Source: Akkermansiaceae bacterium (GTDB taxonomy: Bacteria; Verrucomicrobiota; Verrucomicrobiia; Verrucomicrobiales; Akkermansiaceae). From it: a DNA stretch of 49,132 nt. The first letter of the stretch is position 1. Every line of letters starts with the position of its first letter. The stretch covers positions 1 to 49,132 of the forward strand of contig JALZUC010000053.1 in NCBI GenBank assembly GCA_023301765.1, given 5' to 3'. Positions 30,412-40,366 of this stretch are shown here, piece by piece. The position numbers and the translations under genes are program-made. The notes below the pieces were generated by a model. It ran no database searches and had not been told where the DNA came from. It saw nothing but the letters and a program-made list of their open reading frames with translations.

Positions 30412-32664
30412 TTACTTTTTCTTTTTACGCTGTTCAGCAAGCTGGACGATAGATGCTGGAAGGTTATCAAAGATAGGGGCTGCATCTGGCCCTGATCCTA
30501 AGCGGCCAAAGCTGAGCACACCAGTAGGACACTGCTGCACACAGGCGGAGCAACGCACGCATTCAGGGTCTTCCATGGGTTTACCTTTATTGGCAAAGTT
30601 CATGATATCGATACCTTGGTGGCAGACAGATGTGCATACGTTACATGAGATACATTTGTTTTTATCAGCAAAGATCCGGAACCTTCCGAAAGCGCGCTGG
30701 TAAATCTGCATCAAGGCTGAGAGTGGGCATGCAAAGCGGCACCAGACACGGCCTGAGAAGTGAAAGTAGAATGAGACACCAATGACACCAGCCCAGAGTA
30801 GATCTACAAAGTAGCTGTAGTTTAGTACAGGGAGGCCTTTTTCACCACTTAATAGATATTGGTAGGTAGCTTCCCATACACTGCCGGGGAAAATCCAGCC
30901 AATGATACGGAAACCTAGTATGGCGAAGGCAAGCCATAGGAAGAACTGCCCGATCATGTTAAACCGTGTCCAGAATGGTCCGTGAGGCATCTTCTGGCGG
31001 TGTGCGTCACCCATAGTTTCAGCGAGGGCTCCACAGGAGCAGATCCAGCCACAGTAGGCACCTTTACCCCAGCGCCTGACGATGAGTGGGATGATGACAA
31101 AGGTTTGAATGAGGCTGAGTACGAGCCAGCCCATCATCGGCTGAGCTGTGAAGACATTAGCGATAAATAACGGCCAAGCTAAGACAAAGCCAAAGGCACG
31201 CCAGTAGGCACGGCTATGCCCTGTATCATCATAACGCTCAAAGAATAGATCTGCAAAGCCAGCTAGCGGTGATCCATCTGCAAAGATTCCATTTACACCC
31301 ATCCACGGTAGGATGATGTAGGGTAGGATGAAGAGTGGTATCCACTGGATGAGGTTCAGGGTAATGGTCTGACGCTTTACATACGGTGTCTTCCGTCTTT
31401 TGATCCGGCGAATACCAAAGATTAAGACGAGTAAGCAGTATGCCAGGGAGTAGTAGAATGAGCGATCACTTGCTGCATTTTTAATAGAGGTAATTAAGTT
31501 CTTAGGCCCTAAGTCAGGGATCATCTGGCTGATCCACTTAGGGTCAAATCCACCAATGATACCTTTTTTCCAGTGGTAGACCCATAGGCCGATGAGTAGG
31601 CCTATGACTAGTGTGGTCCACCAGCGTGTGTTTTTATCATTAGCGATCTTGAGACCTGAGCGGCGGAAGAAATCCAGTGGTGCCTCGCGCCCAAGGGCGG
31701 CTAGTATGGCATCGTTTTTGATTGTTTCTTCTTCGCCACCTTTTGTTTTAAGCGTGACGCTGTCCTCTGTGATTTTACTGGGGTTTGTATCCAGTTTGAG
31801 GACGATTTTACCTTCTACCGCCAGAGCATTTACTTTGGCGATATTTTCAGGCTTGGGGCGGTTAAAGTCCGGCTTCCGGTAAGAGATGGTCACGCGGGCA
31901 TCTGCCTCTGCGAGTGCGATGGCGGCCTCTGCGGCACTGTCACCACCACCCACAACCATGAAGTCTTGGTCTTTAAAGGCCTTAGGATCATGAAGTCTGT
32001 TGGAGACTTTATTAAGATCTTCACCGGGAATTCCCATCTTACGGTAGTTACCACTGCGGCCGATGGCGATGATGCAGCGTAGTGCTTGAGAGGTCTTTTT
32101 ATCACGGCCTGCGTGATGGAGGGTAATGGTGGAGCCTTTTTTCTCCACACGGTCAATCATGCCCTCAGTGGACTCTACGCCAGCCTCAGAGACCTGACGC
32201 TTCATGTCTGCGAGGAGCTTTTCCTTCACACCAACATCACCTTCATAGGTGATACCTCCAGCGGGTGTTAGGTCCGTAGGGTAGGTGAAGATAGGTTTTG
32301 CTTTGGGGAAATTCGCAACGGTTGAGAATGCTTGGCTACTTTCATAGAGAACGTAGCTTAGGCCTGCCTTTTTAGCCTCCATGGCAGCGGAGAAGCCGGA
32401 TACACCGGCACCTATGATGGCGATGTCTACTACATCGTCTGCTTTATTCTGGCGAGCTGAGGGGAAATCACCTTCTGCTAGTATGGCCTGGACGGCTTTT
32501 GCTCCTGTATCGGATGAGAACTTGAGGAGTGGTATGCCGGTAAGGTCACCAACGATACGGATGCCATTAACATTAGTGGCTCCATTTTCACCTACTTCTG
32601 GGAGTTTTTCTACGGTGCCGGCAGGCCATTTACCGTGAAGCCAGTTATAGTATTTTGCGATCAT
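30412..32664 (-). CDS. Flavoprotein (TrxR/YpdA-like) fused to a NapH/CcoG-like membrane ferredoxin
   Basis: 750 residues in two parts. The N-terminal part has FAD site IAIIGAGVSGFSAA (from 81), NAD(P) site MVVGGGDSAAEAA, and no CxxC redox pair. Unusually, the GIRIVGDLTGIPLLKF element, which closes thioredoxin reductases, comes first (34-49), a permuted order. A TM (about 346-361) leads to a multi-TM part with CGWICSCGA and RVWCRFACPLSAL, then two 4Fe-4S sites, CISCNVCTSVC and CVRCSACVQQCP. It likely moves electrons from NAD(P)H through FAD to iron-sulfur centres at the membrane; acceptor unknown. Between the lipase and malic enzyme genes with short gaps. Confidence 0.85.
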   Translation of the reverse strand: MIAKYYNWLHGKWPAGTVEKLPEVGENGATNVNGIRIVGDLTGIPLLKFSSDTGAKAVQAILAEGDFPSARQNKADDVVDIAIIGAGVSGFSAAMEAKKAGLSYVLYESSQAFSTVANFPKAKPIFTYPTDLTPAGGITYEGDVGVKEKLLADMKRQVSEAGVESTEGMIDRVEKKGSTITLHHAGRDKKTSQALRCIIAIGRSGNYRKMGIPGEDLNKVSNRLHDPKAFKDQDFMVVGGGDSAAEAAIALAEADARVTISYRKPDFNRPKPENIAKVNALAVEGKIVLKLDTNPSKITEDSVTLKTKGGEEETIKNDAILAALGREAPLDFFRRSGLKIANDKNTRWWTTLVIGLLIGLWVYHWKKGIIGGFDPKWISQMIPDLGPKNLITSIKNAASDRSFYYSLAYCLLVLIFGIRRIKRRKTPYVKRQTITLNLIQWIPLFILPYIILPWMGVNGIFADGSPLAGFADLFFERYDDTGHSRAYWRAFGFVLAWPLFIANVFTAQPMMGWLVLSLIQTFVIIPLIVRRWGKGAYCGWICSCGALAETMGDAHRQKMPHGPFWTRFNMIGQFFLWLAFAILGFRIIGWIFPGSVWEATYQYLLSGEKGLPVLNYSYFVDLLWAGVIGVSFYFHFSGRVWCRFACPLSALMQIYQRAFGRFRIFADKNKCISCNVCTSVCHQGIDIMNFANKGKPMEDPECVRCSACVQQCPTGVLSFGRLGSGPDAAPIFDNLPASIVQLAEQRKKKK

Positions 32665-32685
32665 GATTTGATTATATAGAGAGTA

Positions 32686-33873
32686 TTAGACCTCTGAGTT
32701 TTCTTGGTAGGCAGATGCTACTGCCTGAGCGATAAGTGGTGCTACTGTGCGGTCTAGTGGGCTGGGTAGAATATAGTCAGCAGTGGGCTGAGCTACTGCG
32801 CCGGCTAGAGCATAGGCGGCGGCAATTTTCATTTTTTCAGTGATACGGTCAGCCCCTACATCGAGAGCGCCACGGAAAATACCGGGGAAGGCGAGGACGT
32901 TGTTCACTTGGTTAGGGAAATCACTGCGGCCGGTGCCTACGACTCCGGCACCAGCTTTCTTTGCTAAATCAGGCATGATTTCTGGCTCAGGATTAGCCAT
33001 CGCAAAGATGATGGGGTCAGGAGCCATGGATTTCACCATTTCTTCAGTAACGAGATTACCTTTACTCACGCCGATGAATACATCTGCAGCTGTGATCACC
33101 TCTGCTAGAGTGCCAGAGCGGTTCTCCCGGTTTGAGTATCTGAGGAGGTCTTGTTTCATGGGGTTTAAGTCATCCCGGCCGGAGTGGATGGCTCCTTTAG
33201 AGTCACAGACGACGACGTCATTCACTGAGATACAGCTATCTGATTCTTGTCCGATGCAGCGGAGTAGCTTGGTGATGGCTGTGCCAGCTGCGCCGGAGCC
33301 GTTGATGACGACTTTGACGGAGCTGAGATCGCGCTCGAGAATGCGGCAGGCATTAATGAGTGCTGCTAGTAGAACGATGGCCGTGCCATGCTGGTCATCA
33401 TGAAAGACTGGTATTCCTAGGTCTTGCAGACGTGCTTCTACTTCAAAGCAACGCGGGGCGGATATGTCCTCAAGGTTAATTCCGCCAAATACTGGGGCGA
33501 TACGTTTGACCGTCTCGATGATTTCTTCTGTGTCTTGGGTATCTAGACAGATAGGCCAGGCATTGATGTCAGCGTATTCTTTGAACAGTAGAGCCTTACC
33601 TTCCATGACAGGGATGGAGGCATTAGCACCTATGTTGCCTAAGCCGAGTACGGCTGAGCCATCACTGACTACAGCTACAGAATTGCTTTTTAATGTAAGC
33701 TGAGCAGTCCGAGAGGGGTCTTCTGCAATAGCTAGACAGGGGGCGGCAACGCCTGGGGTATATGCTAGGGAGAGGTCATCCTTGGTGCGGACTGGCATCT
33801 TATTGTGAACACCTATCTTTCCTCGTAGCTGCTCGTGGACAATGAGGCTGCGCTCTTCGATACTTGTGGACAT
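32686..33873 (-). CDS. NAD(P)-dependent malic enzyme, short form
   Basis: 395 residues, the short bacterial form without a phosphotransacetylase-like tail. Marks: LAYTPGVAAPCLAI with the catalytic region, NSVAVVSDGSAVLGLGNIG (substrate/NAD(P) loop), ISAPRCFEVE, FHDDQHGTAIV (metal site) and VVINGSGAAGTAI (dinucleotide fold). It decarboxylates malate to pyruvate with reduction of NAD or NADP; cofactor preference cannot be read. It lies 26 bp after gdhA and 21 bp before the flavoprotein fusion, so all are probably co-transcribed. Confidence 0.93.
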   Translation of the reverse strand: MSTSIEERSLIVHEQLRGKIGVHNKMPVRTKDDLSLAYTPGVAAPCLAIAEDPSRTAQLTLKSNSVAVVSDGSAVLGLGNIGANASIPVMEGKALLFKEYADINAWPICLDTQDTEEIIETVKRIAPVFGGINLEDISAPRCFEVEARLQDLGIPVFHDDQHGTAIVLLAALINACRILERDLSSVKVVINGSGAAGTAITKLLRCIGQESDSCISVNDVVVCDSKGAIHSGRDDLNPMKQDLLRYSNRENRSGTLAEVITAADVFIGVSKGNLVTEEMVKSMAPDPIIFAMANPEPEIMPDLAKKAGAGVVGTGRSDFPNQVNNVLAFPGIFRGALDVGADRITEKMKIAAAYALAGAVAQPTADYILPSPLDRTVAPLIAQAVASAYQENSEV

Positions 33874-33899
33874 AACTTGGTCTATTCTAGTTTTAGAAA

Positions 33900-35276
<1,377 letters not shown>

Positions 35277-35385
35277 TTATTGTGATTGTATTGAGAAGCT
35301 TAGCTTGTAAGGGCGAGCTTGCTCCCAAAGAGCATAATTAATTAGAAATATGACTGAAAAAATTTAGATGCTATTGGTGATTTGT

Positions 35386-35937
35386 CTAGTGGTATTTCTC
35401 TTTTTTAAGATATGCTTTTAAGAGGCGGGCTTCATCTTTCCACCCTGAGAGGTGGATATACTCTAAAACGTTAGGCCAGCTAGGGATGATGAGGTTCTCT
35501 TTGAGTATCTGCCGTGTATCTCGGGGGAAATGATGAGTGGGGAGAACACTTTCTGCCAGGTGAAAACAAGCCCATGCGCGCCAGCTGCGTAGTTGGTAGT
35601 TCGGGCCACTGACTCTACTAGCTAGGTGCTGGTAGTGGCGAACTGGGTTTCCTAGGAAACCGGCTTGATGCCGATGAGTGAAAATCCAAATTTTAGCTTG
35701 GTAGGGAAGTGGCCAGTTTTGTGATGGCTGATGGGAGACTGAGAGCGCGTGATTGAGCTGAAGTAGTGCCTGAGCAGGTTTTTCCTGAAGCCAGAGTGAT
35801 TGCGCACAAATGAGTGTACTATGAAAGTAATCAGAATTTCCACGTAGTGATTTAGAATATTCTGGACCGAGTGGCTCTGCGGGCTGGGGTAGAAACGGGC
35901 AGTGTTCTCGATCTGTGGAGTGAATACGCTCAGCCAT
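35386..35937 (-). CDS. Hypothetical helical protein coupled to the CPXCG gene (183 aa)
   Basis: I do not recognise a family. The protein is rich in Trp, His, Pro and Gln, without signal or TM. Helical segments such as FHSTLICAQSLWLQEKPAQA and LLQLNHALSVSH resemble a single TPR-like hairpin pair. Its ATG (35937-35935) shares one base with the TAA of the upstream CPXCG gene (TAATG), so translation is likely coupled and the two proteins may act together. Gene calling is secure by this overlap; function is not. Confidence 0.7.
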   Translation of the reverse strand: MAERIHSTDREHCPFLPQPAEPLGPEYSKSLRGNSDYFHSTLICAQSLWLQEKPAQALLQLNHALSVSHQPSQNWPLPYQAKIWIFTHRHQAGFLGNPVRHYQHLASRVSGPNYQLRSWRAWACFHLAESVLPTHHFPRDTRQILKENLIIPSWPNVLEYIHLSGWKDEARLLKAYLKKEKYH

Positions 35938-36107
35938 TAGTCGTCTAAGCTACATGCGTTTGCAGAATTTTCTGAAAAACTAATTAACATTGGGCGGCAG
36001 CATACCTCACAATCATAGTCTACCTCACAGGGGCACTCCATAGCAGGGGGAAGAGAGACTTCAAAGGACTCAAAACATGATGGACAGGTGACGGGCGTTG
36101 TATCCAT
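35937..36107 (-). CDS. CPXCG-motif Cys-rich zinc-ribbon protein (56 aa)
   Basis: A short gene read directly from the minus strand: ATG 36107, TAA 35937-35939. The product begins MDTTPVTCPSCFESFEVSL and continues ECPCEVDYDCEVCCRPM, matching the small CPXCG Cys-rich family (CPxC ... D.DCxVCCRP). The Cys pairs CPSC and CEVCC should bind one zinc ion. Function of the family is unknown. Its stop overlaps the ATG of the following 183-aa gene (TAATG). It is divergent from the cupin gene, only 24 bp separating the two start codons. Confidence 0.85.
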   Translation of the reverse strand: MDTTPVTCPSCFESFEVSLPPAMECPCEVDYDCEVCCRPMLISFSENSANACSLDD

Positions 36108-36131
36108 GAGAAGATTCTGTAATATTTAGTT

Positions 36132-36485
36132 ATGATCGTCAATCAACTAGCCTCGCAAAAGCCATTTACCACCGCAGATGGGTCTACTATTCGAAGTATT
36201 TTAGATACTACGAATGCACCTGTAGAAAAGCAGAGCCTTGCTGAGGCTAGTTTACTAGCGGGTGTACAGACTGAGCGGCATTACCATAAACTAAGTGAGG
36301 AAATTTACTTTATACTAGATGGCGAGGCGCTCATGGAGATTAATGGTATCACTCAGAGGGTTAAACTTAATGATGCTATATTGATACCAGCGTCTGCCTG
36401 GCACCAGATTACGGCAATTACGGATACCCGTTTTCTGTGCTGCTGTGCTCCAGCCTACTCTCATGAGGATACTTACTTTGAGTGA
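36132..36485 (+). CDS. Small single-domain cupin
   Basis: 117 residues forming one cupin barrel. Motif 1 is ERHYHKLSEEIYFILDGE (His50, His52, Glu56) and motif 2 DAILIPASAWHQI (His91), giving a complete 3-His/1-Glu metal site. Cupins of this size include mannose-6-phosphate isomerase-like and dioxygenase-like proteins; the substrate is not evident. CCC residues near the end (FLCCCAP) are unusual. The start lies 24 bp from the divergent CPXCG start, so the promoters must overlap coding sequence or be very compact. Confidence 0.8.
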   Translation: MIVNQLASQKPFTTADGSTIRSILDTTNAPVEKQSLAEASLLAGVQTERHYHKLSEEIYFILDGEALMEINGITQRVKLNDAILIPASAWHQITAITDTRFLCCCAPAYSHEDTYFE

Positions 36486-36557
36486 ATATAGGTATAGCCC
36501 TGGTAGGTTTTTAAAAGCTGTGATGGACTTTTAGTGAGGTCTGTTTTGAATATCACT

Positions 36558-37163
36558 ATGGTAAATGAAGCAGAGGTTCAGTGGAATCAGCGTTATATAG
36601 ATGGGGATACTCCATGGGATAAGGGGACTTATACGCCAGCTGTTTTAGAGATTTTTGCGAAACAGGTGATCCCTGCTGATGCTGAGGTGTTGGTGCCGGG
36701 CTGTGGCTTTGGCCATGATGCACGCGCTTTTGCAGATGCTGGTTACAGTGTGACAGGTGTTGATATCGCCGTGTCTGCTGTAGAGGGCGCGGAGGCAATG
36801 CATGTGGGAGTAGAGGGGCTGAGTTTTGTAATAGCAGATTTATTTGATCCAGAGTTACCACGTCAGAAGCGCTACGGTGCTATTTGGGAGCATACTTGCT
36901 ATTGTGCTATCCGGCCTGAACAGCGCAAGAGTTATGCTGAGGCAGTTTATAATTTGTTAGAAGAAGGAGGCTTATTTATAGCCCTCTTTTTTACTAATAC
37001 TGAAACGCCCCTTAGTGAGGGGCCGCCTTTTGAAACGAGTGTGGAGGAGGCGCATGCTGTGTTCTCAAATTACTTTGATCTGGTCTGGGATAAGGAACCA
37101 GCGGATACCTTCCCAGCACGTGTGGGCTGTGAACAGCTGATGGTCTGGCGGAGAAAAAGTTAG
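36558..37163 (+). CDS. Thiopurine-methyltransferase-family SAM methyltransferase
   Basis: 201 residues from ATG 36558 (an upstream GTG at 36534 adds eight). The TPMT-type N-terminus WNQRYIDGDTPWDKG is followed by SAM motif VLVPGCGFGHDARAFADAG, VTGVDIAVSAVEGA and AIWEHTCYCAIRPEQRKSYA; the ending ARVGCEQLMVWRRK also fits. The family methylates S, Se or halide nucleophiles; here the physiological substrate is unknown. It ends overlapping, tail to tail by four bases, the CAP-domain gene on the other strand. Confidence 0.85.
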   Translation: MVNEAEVQWNQRYIDGDTPWDKGTYTPAVLEIFAKQVIPADAEVLVPGCGFGHDARAFADAGYSVTGVDIAVSAVEGAEAMHVGVEGLSFVIADLFDPELPRQKRYGAIWEHTCYCAIRPEQRKSYAEAVYNLLEEGGLFIALFFTNTETPLSEGPPFETSVEEAHAVFSNYFDLVWDKEPADTFPARVGCEQLMVWRRKS

Positions 37164-37765
37164 AAGCCGCCTGCGTAAGAGATGGCAGGTGGGGGTAGGG
37201 TTTGACTGCGGCCTGTTGAGTTAGTTATGGATTTTCCTCCTTTGGCCTCGGCGTAGACAGCTGTCCAGTATTTACCAGCTTTACCTATACCTACTTGGGT
37301 GTAGCTTTTACCATAGAGGTTTTTATTGTGCGAGGGGCTGGCTATCCACATTTTGTTTACCCAGTGCGCGGAGGGGGCTCGTGCGAGATTTTCAGCTGAG
37401 AAGGAAACGGGGTAACCTTGACGCAGGATACGTGTATCAAAGTTACTGCCATCTTTACCTGTATGAGACATGATACCACGGCTATTCATCTCTTGTGAGT
37501 GTAATTGTGCCGCACGAGATAGACGTGAATCTATGGTAAGTGGCTTACGGCCTTTTTTTCGCCGCGTTTCATTCATGAGCTGAAGAAGTTTCTGCTTACC
37601 ATTGGTTTCTTTTTTTGCTTCCATAGATTCAGCAGCTGAAATGGATACGACATATGCATCATCAGCTTTCTTATTACTAGCACATGAGCTGAGTAAGACA
37701 CAGCAGATAGATCCCATGAGGGTGGCAGCGTGCGGAGTCTGAAGGGTAAAAATATTATTAAACAT
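37160..37765 (-). CDS. CAP-domain (SCP/YkwD-like) lipoprotein
   Basis: A lipoprotein signal (SICCVLLSSCAS) precedes a CAP domain: LMNETRRKKGRKPLTIDSRL, AAQLHSQEMNSRGIMSHTG, ENLARAPS, WIASPSHNKNLYGKSYTQVG and YWTAVYAEA. These match the bacterial YkwD-like CAP fold with the conserved His (LHSQEM; MSHTG) and Glu (SAENLA). Bacterial CAP proteins are extracytoplasmic and of uncertain biochemical role. It follows the methyltransferase gene at 37849 after 83 bp on the same strand. Confidence 0.88.
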   Translation of the reverse strand: MFNNIFTLQTPHAATLMGSICCVLLSSCASNKKADDAYVVSISAAESMEAKKETNGKQKLLQLMNETRRKKGRKPLTIDSRLSRAAQLHSQEMNSRGIMSHTGKDGSNFDTRILRQGYPVSFSAENLARAPSAHWVNKMWIASPSHNKNLYGKSYTQVGIGKAGKYWTAVYAEAKGGKSITNSTGRSQTLPPPAISYAGGF

Positions 37766-37848
37766 ACTAAGTTACACTTTTAGATGAGAAATCAAAAGTG
37801 CACAATGATAAAAGCAACGTGATAAGTGATGAGGTACAGCAATTTATA

Positions 37849-38454
37849 TTATGGCTTTCGGAAAATTGCCACATGCCTATCCACAGATTTTTTCACCCCC
37901 AGTGGGACGTCATGTAGACTACGGGAGTGGTGGTTTTGCTCTGTAAGAATAAGTTCGGCACCAAGGTTCTGAATGGCATCAAGTGCTAGCTGATGTTCGC
38001 GATCAAAATAGGAAGTAATAATTAGCAGGCCGTCTTCATTAAGGCGGTGCAGTGCTTGATCGTATATCTTACTCCATGTTGTATCACCGTTCCAGAAGTT
38101 TTGATGGCGCATGAAGGCGATGTTAAAATCATCTGATAGTGTGTTGAGATCATCAAGTTTAGAGCAGTCCTGTACGAGAAACTCTGCCTCAGCATTTTTT
38201 GGTAGATATTTTTTCCAGCGCTCCTGTGCCTCACCAATCTCTCGGTCGCGTATATCCAAGCCAGTGAGCTGTAGACCTTTTTTTCCAAAGACATCAGCAA
38301 GGACGGAGGCTTCATCAGCACGGCCACAAGCGAGATTAAGTAAGCGGCTTTGCTCCGGGATGGTGATTCCGGTTTTGGTAAGAGATTCACCAAGTAGTTC
38401 TTTGAGCCGCTGAAGATCTGATATTGTGGATTGATTAGAAAAGGGAACAGACAT
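37849..38454 (-). CDS. Class I SAM-dependent methyltransferase, unknown substrate
   Basis: 201 residues. SAM motif I is LLNLACGRADEASVLADVFG, followed by LTGLDIRDREIGEAQ, EFLVQDCSKLDDL and NIAFMRHQNFWNGD; a DGLLIITSYFDREH strand follows. This is a complete Rossmann methyltransferase core without extra domains. It lies 22 bp after the DUF5685-like gene on the same strand, suggesting a shared transcript, but nothing reveals the substrate. Confidence 0.75.
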   Translation of the reverse strand: MSVPFSNQSTISDLQRLKELLGESLTKTGITIPEQSRLLNLACGRADEASVLADVFGKKGLQLTGLDIRDREIGEAQERWKKYLPKNAEAEFLVQDCSKLDDLNTLSDDFNIAFMRHQNFWNGDTTWSKIYDQALHRLNEDGLLIITSYFDREHQLALDAIQNLGAELILTEQNHHSRSLHDVPLGVKKSVDRHVAIFRKP

Positions 38455-38476
38455 TTAGAATGATTTAGTTAAGGGC

Positions 38477-39433
38477 TTAATTACAACAGCAGCTGTCACA
38501 ACCACAGCTGTCACAACCGCAGTCAGTGCAGCAGCAATCACAGTAGCTCCACCATGAGCTACTTTCTCTTTTCTTCTTTTTACGAGATTTACGGGATTTT
38601 TGAGATGCTGTCATTATGGCTTGATGGTGTTGTGCGGTGTGGCTGATTACGGATGTGATGAGCTCACTGTGTCGTTTCCATGGGATGGCTGCAACAGAGG
38701 ATTTTAGTTGAGTGAATTCCTGATTAACAAGTGCTGGTAGTTCGTGGGCGGGCTGGTAGCTGAGTGGGTTAAATCTGCCGCGCTGTTGATCTGTCTCCCA
38801 GTCATCAAGTGCATCCTTCCAGTAGATGAGTCTGCCCAGTGAGCTTCCTAGGAGGAATAATGATTGATGGCTGTTGGCTTGATGCGTGATTTTTGCTAGG
38901 TGTGAAAAAATACTGCCATATGTATGTGCAGTAGGCTCGCTGGCATCCATGAAGCCTGCTTTATTATTTTCTATTTTAGTTTGCTGGGTGAGAGTTTTGA
39001 TAACCTGCCGGGTGGGGAATTCTAGAGAGTTAAGCACTGCGGTAGCCTCGTCACGGGCAGGGGCGATGATGTTTCCGGCGAGTTTTGGTAGATGTTTCCG
39101 CCAGCCACTTTCGTCATCAACGTTGTCTTGGAGTTTAGTGGCTAGGCCGCTGACGGTCACCGCGGCAGCATAGCTTAGAGAGTCTGCATGACCACAGACG
39201 GGCTTTTTATTGGCTAAAGGATTACAGCAAGTGCGCTCCTGCATGGGTGCATCTTGTTCTGCCAGGGCGGCACCAGCTAGGGCCAAAAAAGTGGAATCTC
39301 TGTTAACGAGAAAACGTGCTGCAGCCGAGTAATCAGAGTGCAGTCTACAGGAAAGCCCGCAGAAAATGCTCTGGTAGAGAGACTTTTCAGAACTCCCACA
39401 ATTAGGAGCCGGTGCGTATAAAAAACCGAACAT
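38477..39433 (-). CDS. DUF5685-like protein with Cys-rich tail
   Basis: The N-terminus MFGFLYAPAPN, SLYQSIFCGLSCRLHSDYS, AARFLVNRDSTFLALAG matches the DUF5685 pattern (MFGY..., Y...YCGLC..L...Y, R...YD.TFLAL). The middle has CCNPLANKKPVCGHADSL and helical segments, with GSSLGRLIYWKDALDDWE resembling the Asp-containing helix of isoprenoid-synthase-like all-alpha folds. A lysine/arginine run (SRKSRKKKKRESS) leads to a 25-residue tail (294-318) with 11 Cys, including the repeat CGCDS-CGCDS. DUF5685 function is unknown. Divergent from the DUF1080 gene; upstream of a methyltransferase. Confidence 0.7.
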   Translation of the reverse strand: MFGFLYAPAPNCGSSEKSLYQSIFCGLSCRLHSDYSAAARFLVNRDSTFLALAGAALAEQDAPMQERTCCNPLANKKPVCGHADSLSYAAAVTVSGLATKLQDNVDDESGWRKHLPKLAGNIIAPARDEATAVLNSLEFPTRQVIKTLTQQTKIENNKAGFMDASEPTAHTYGSIFSHLAKITHQANSHQSLFLLGSSLGRLIYWKDALDDWETDQQRGRFNPLSYQPAHELPALVNQEFTQLKSSVAAIPWKRHSELITSVISHTAQHHQAIMTASQKSRKSRKKKKRESSSWWSYCDCCCTDCGCDSCGCDSCCCN

Positions 39434-39517
39434 AAAGTAATTGTGAGGGAAGAAAATTAAATGAAAACTTAAAAAACCGCTGGCAAAATGAGTTAGTTTA
39501 GCCGAATGGTAATCATT

Positions 39518-40303
39518 ATGTATAAACTAAGTAATCTTTCCATTACGCTGTTATGTAGTTTCATTACCTTAACATCTTGTAATGCTGAGGATAAAGATGC
39601 CGCTAATACTGAGGTTAGGGAGTCGGCTGGCGAGTGGGTGCAGCTTTTTAATGGTAGAGATTTAACGGGCTGGACCCCTAAGTTTCGTGATTATGAGCTG
39701 GGGGTGAATTATAAAGATACTTTTCGGGTAGAGGACGGGGTGTTGAAGGTTTCTTATGATAAATACAAAAAATGGGATAAGAACTTTGGGCATCTGTTTT
39801 TTAAAGATGAATTTTCGCATTACATTCTTCGTGCCGAATACCGCTTTGTCGGTAAGCAGGTAAGAGGTGCGCCTAAGTGGGCGTTACGGAACAATGGATT
39901 TATGATTCATGGCCAAACGCCGTCAAGTATGAAGAAGGGGCAAGATTTCCCCGTTTCCATAGAAGTGCAGCTACTGGGTGGTGCACCTAACAGTCAGGAA
40001 AATCGCCCCACACTAAGTGTCTGCACACCGGGGACACACGTGGTTCGAGGTGGTAAACTTATTAAACCGCATGTGACACACTCAGAGGGGCCTACCTTTT
40101 ACGGCGATGAGTGGGTTACTATAGAGGTAGAGGTTCGTGGCAGTGAGGTGATCCGCCACAAGGTTAATAACAAGGTGGTGATGGAGTATAACAAGCCACA
40201 GCTAGATGATGGCACATTGTTAGAAAAAGGCACCATCTCTATTCAGGCAGAGAGTCACCCTACAGAGTTCAGGAAAATTGAAATTAAGGTGCTGAAGAAG
40301 TAA
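39518..40303 (+). CDS. DUF1080 lipoprotein (3-keto-disaccharide hydrolase-like)
   Basis: A lipoprotein signal (LLCSFITLTSCNA) precedes a concanavalin-like domain: WVQLFNGRDLTGWTPKF, FRVEDGVLKVSYD, GHLFFKDEFSHYILRAEYRF, NNGFMIHGQ, SIEVQLLGG and WVTIEVEVRGSEVIRHKVN. This is the DUF1080/3-keto-disaccharide hydrolase family, abundant in Verrucomicrobiota and Planctomycetota and involved in glycan use. ATG 39518 is preferred to ATG 39506, which adds four residues. It converges on the giant LTD/CotH gene. Confidence 0.9.
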   Translation: MYKLSNLSITLLCSFITLTSCNAEDKDAANTEVRESAGEWVQLFNGRDLTGWTPKFRDYELGVNYKDTFRVEDGVLKVSYDKYKKWDKNFGHLFFKDEFSHYILRAEYRFVGKQVRGAPKWALRNNGFMIHGQTPSSMKKGQDFPVSIEVQLLGGAPNSQENRPTLSVCTPGTHVVRGGKLIKPHVTHSEGPTFYGDEWVTIEVEVRGSEVIRHKVNNKVVMEYNKPQLDDGTLLEKGTISIQAESHPTEFRKIEIKVLKK

Positions 40304-40325
40304 CTATTTCTAATCCTAGTCAAAT

Positions 40326-40349
40326 CATCTGGGGGTATAGCACCAGATG
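40326..40349. terminator. Possible hairpin between convergent genes
   Basis: A 7-bp stem CATCTGG/CCAGATG (40326-40332, 40343-40349) with a ten-base loop, between the stops of the DUF1080 and LTD/CotH genes. No T run follows on either strand, so the terminator role is only suggested by position. Confidence 0.35.
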
Positions 40350-40366
40350 GTATTGAGTAGTGTGTG

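Noticed and set aside
32840-33403. Long open frame antisense to the malic enzyme gene
   Set aside because: It mirrors the codon pattern of a certain gene on the other strand and has no recognisable domain.
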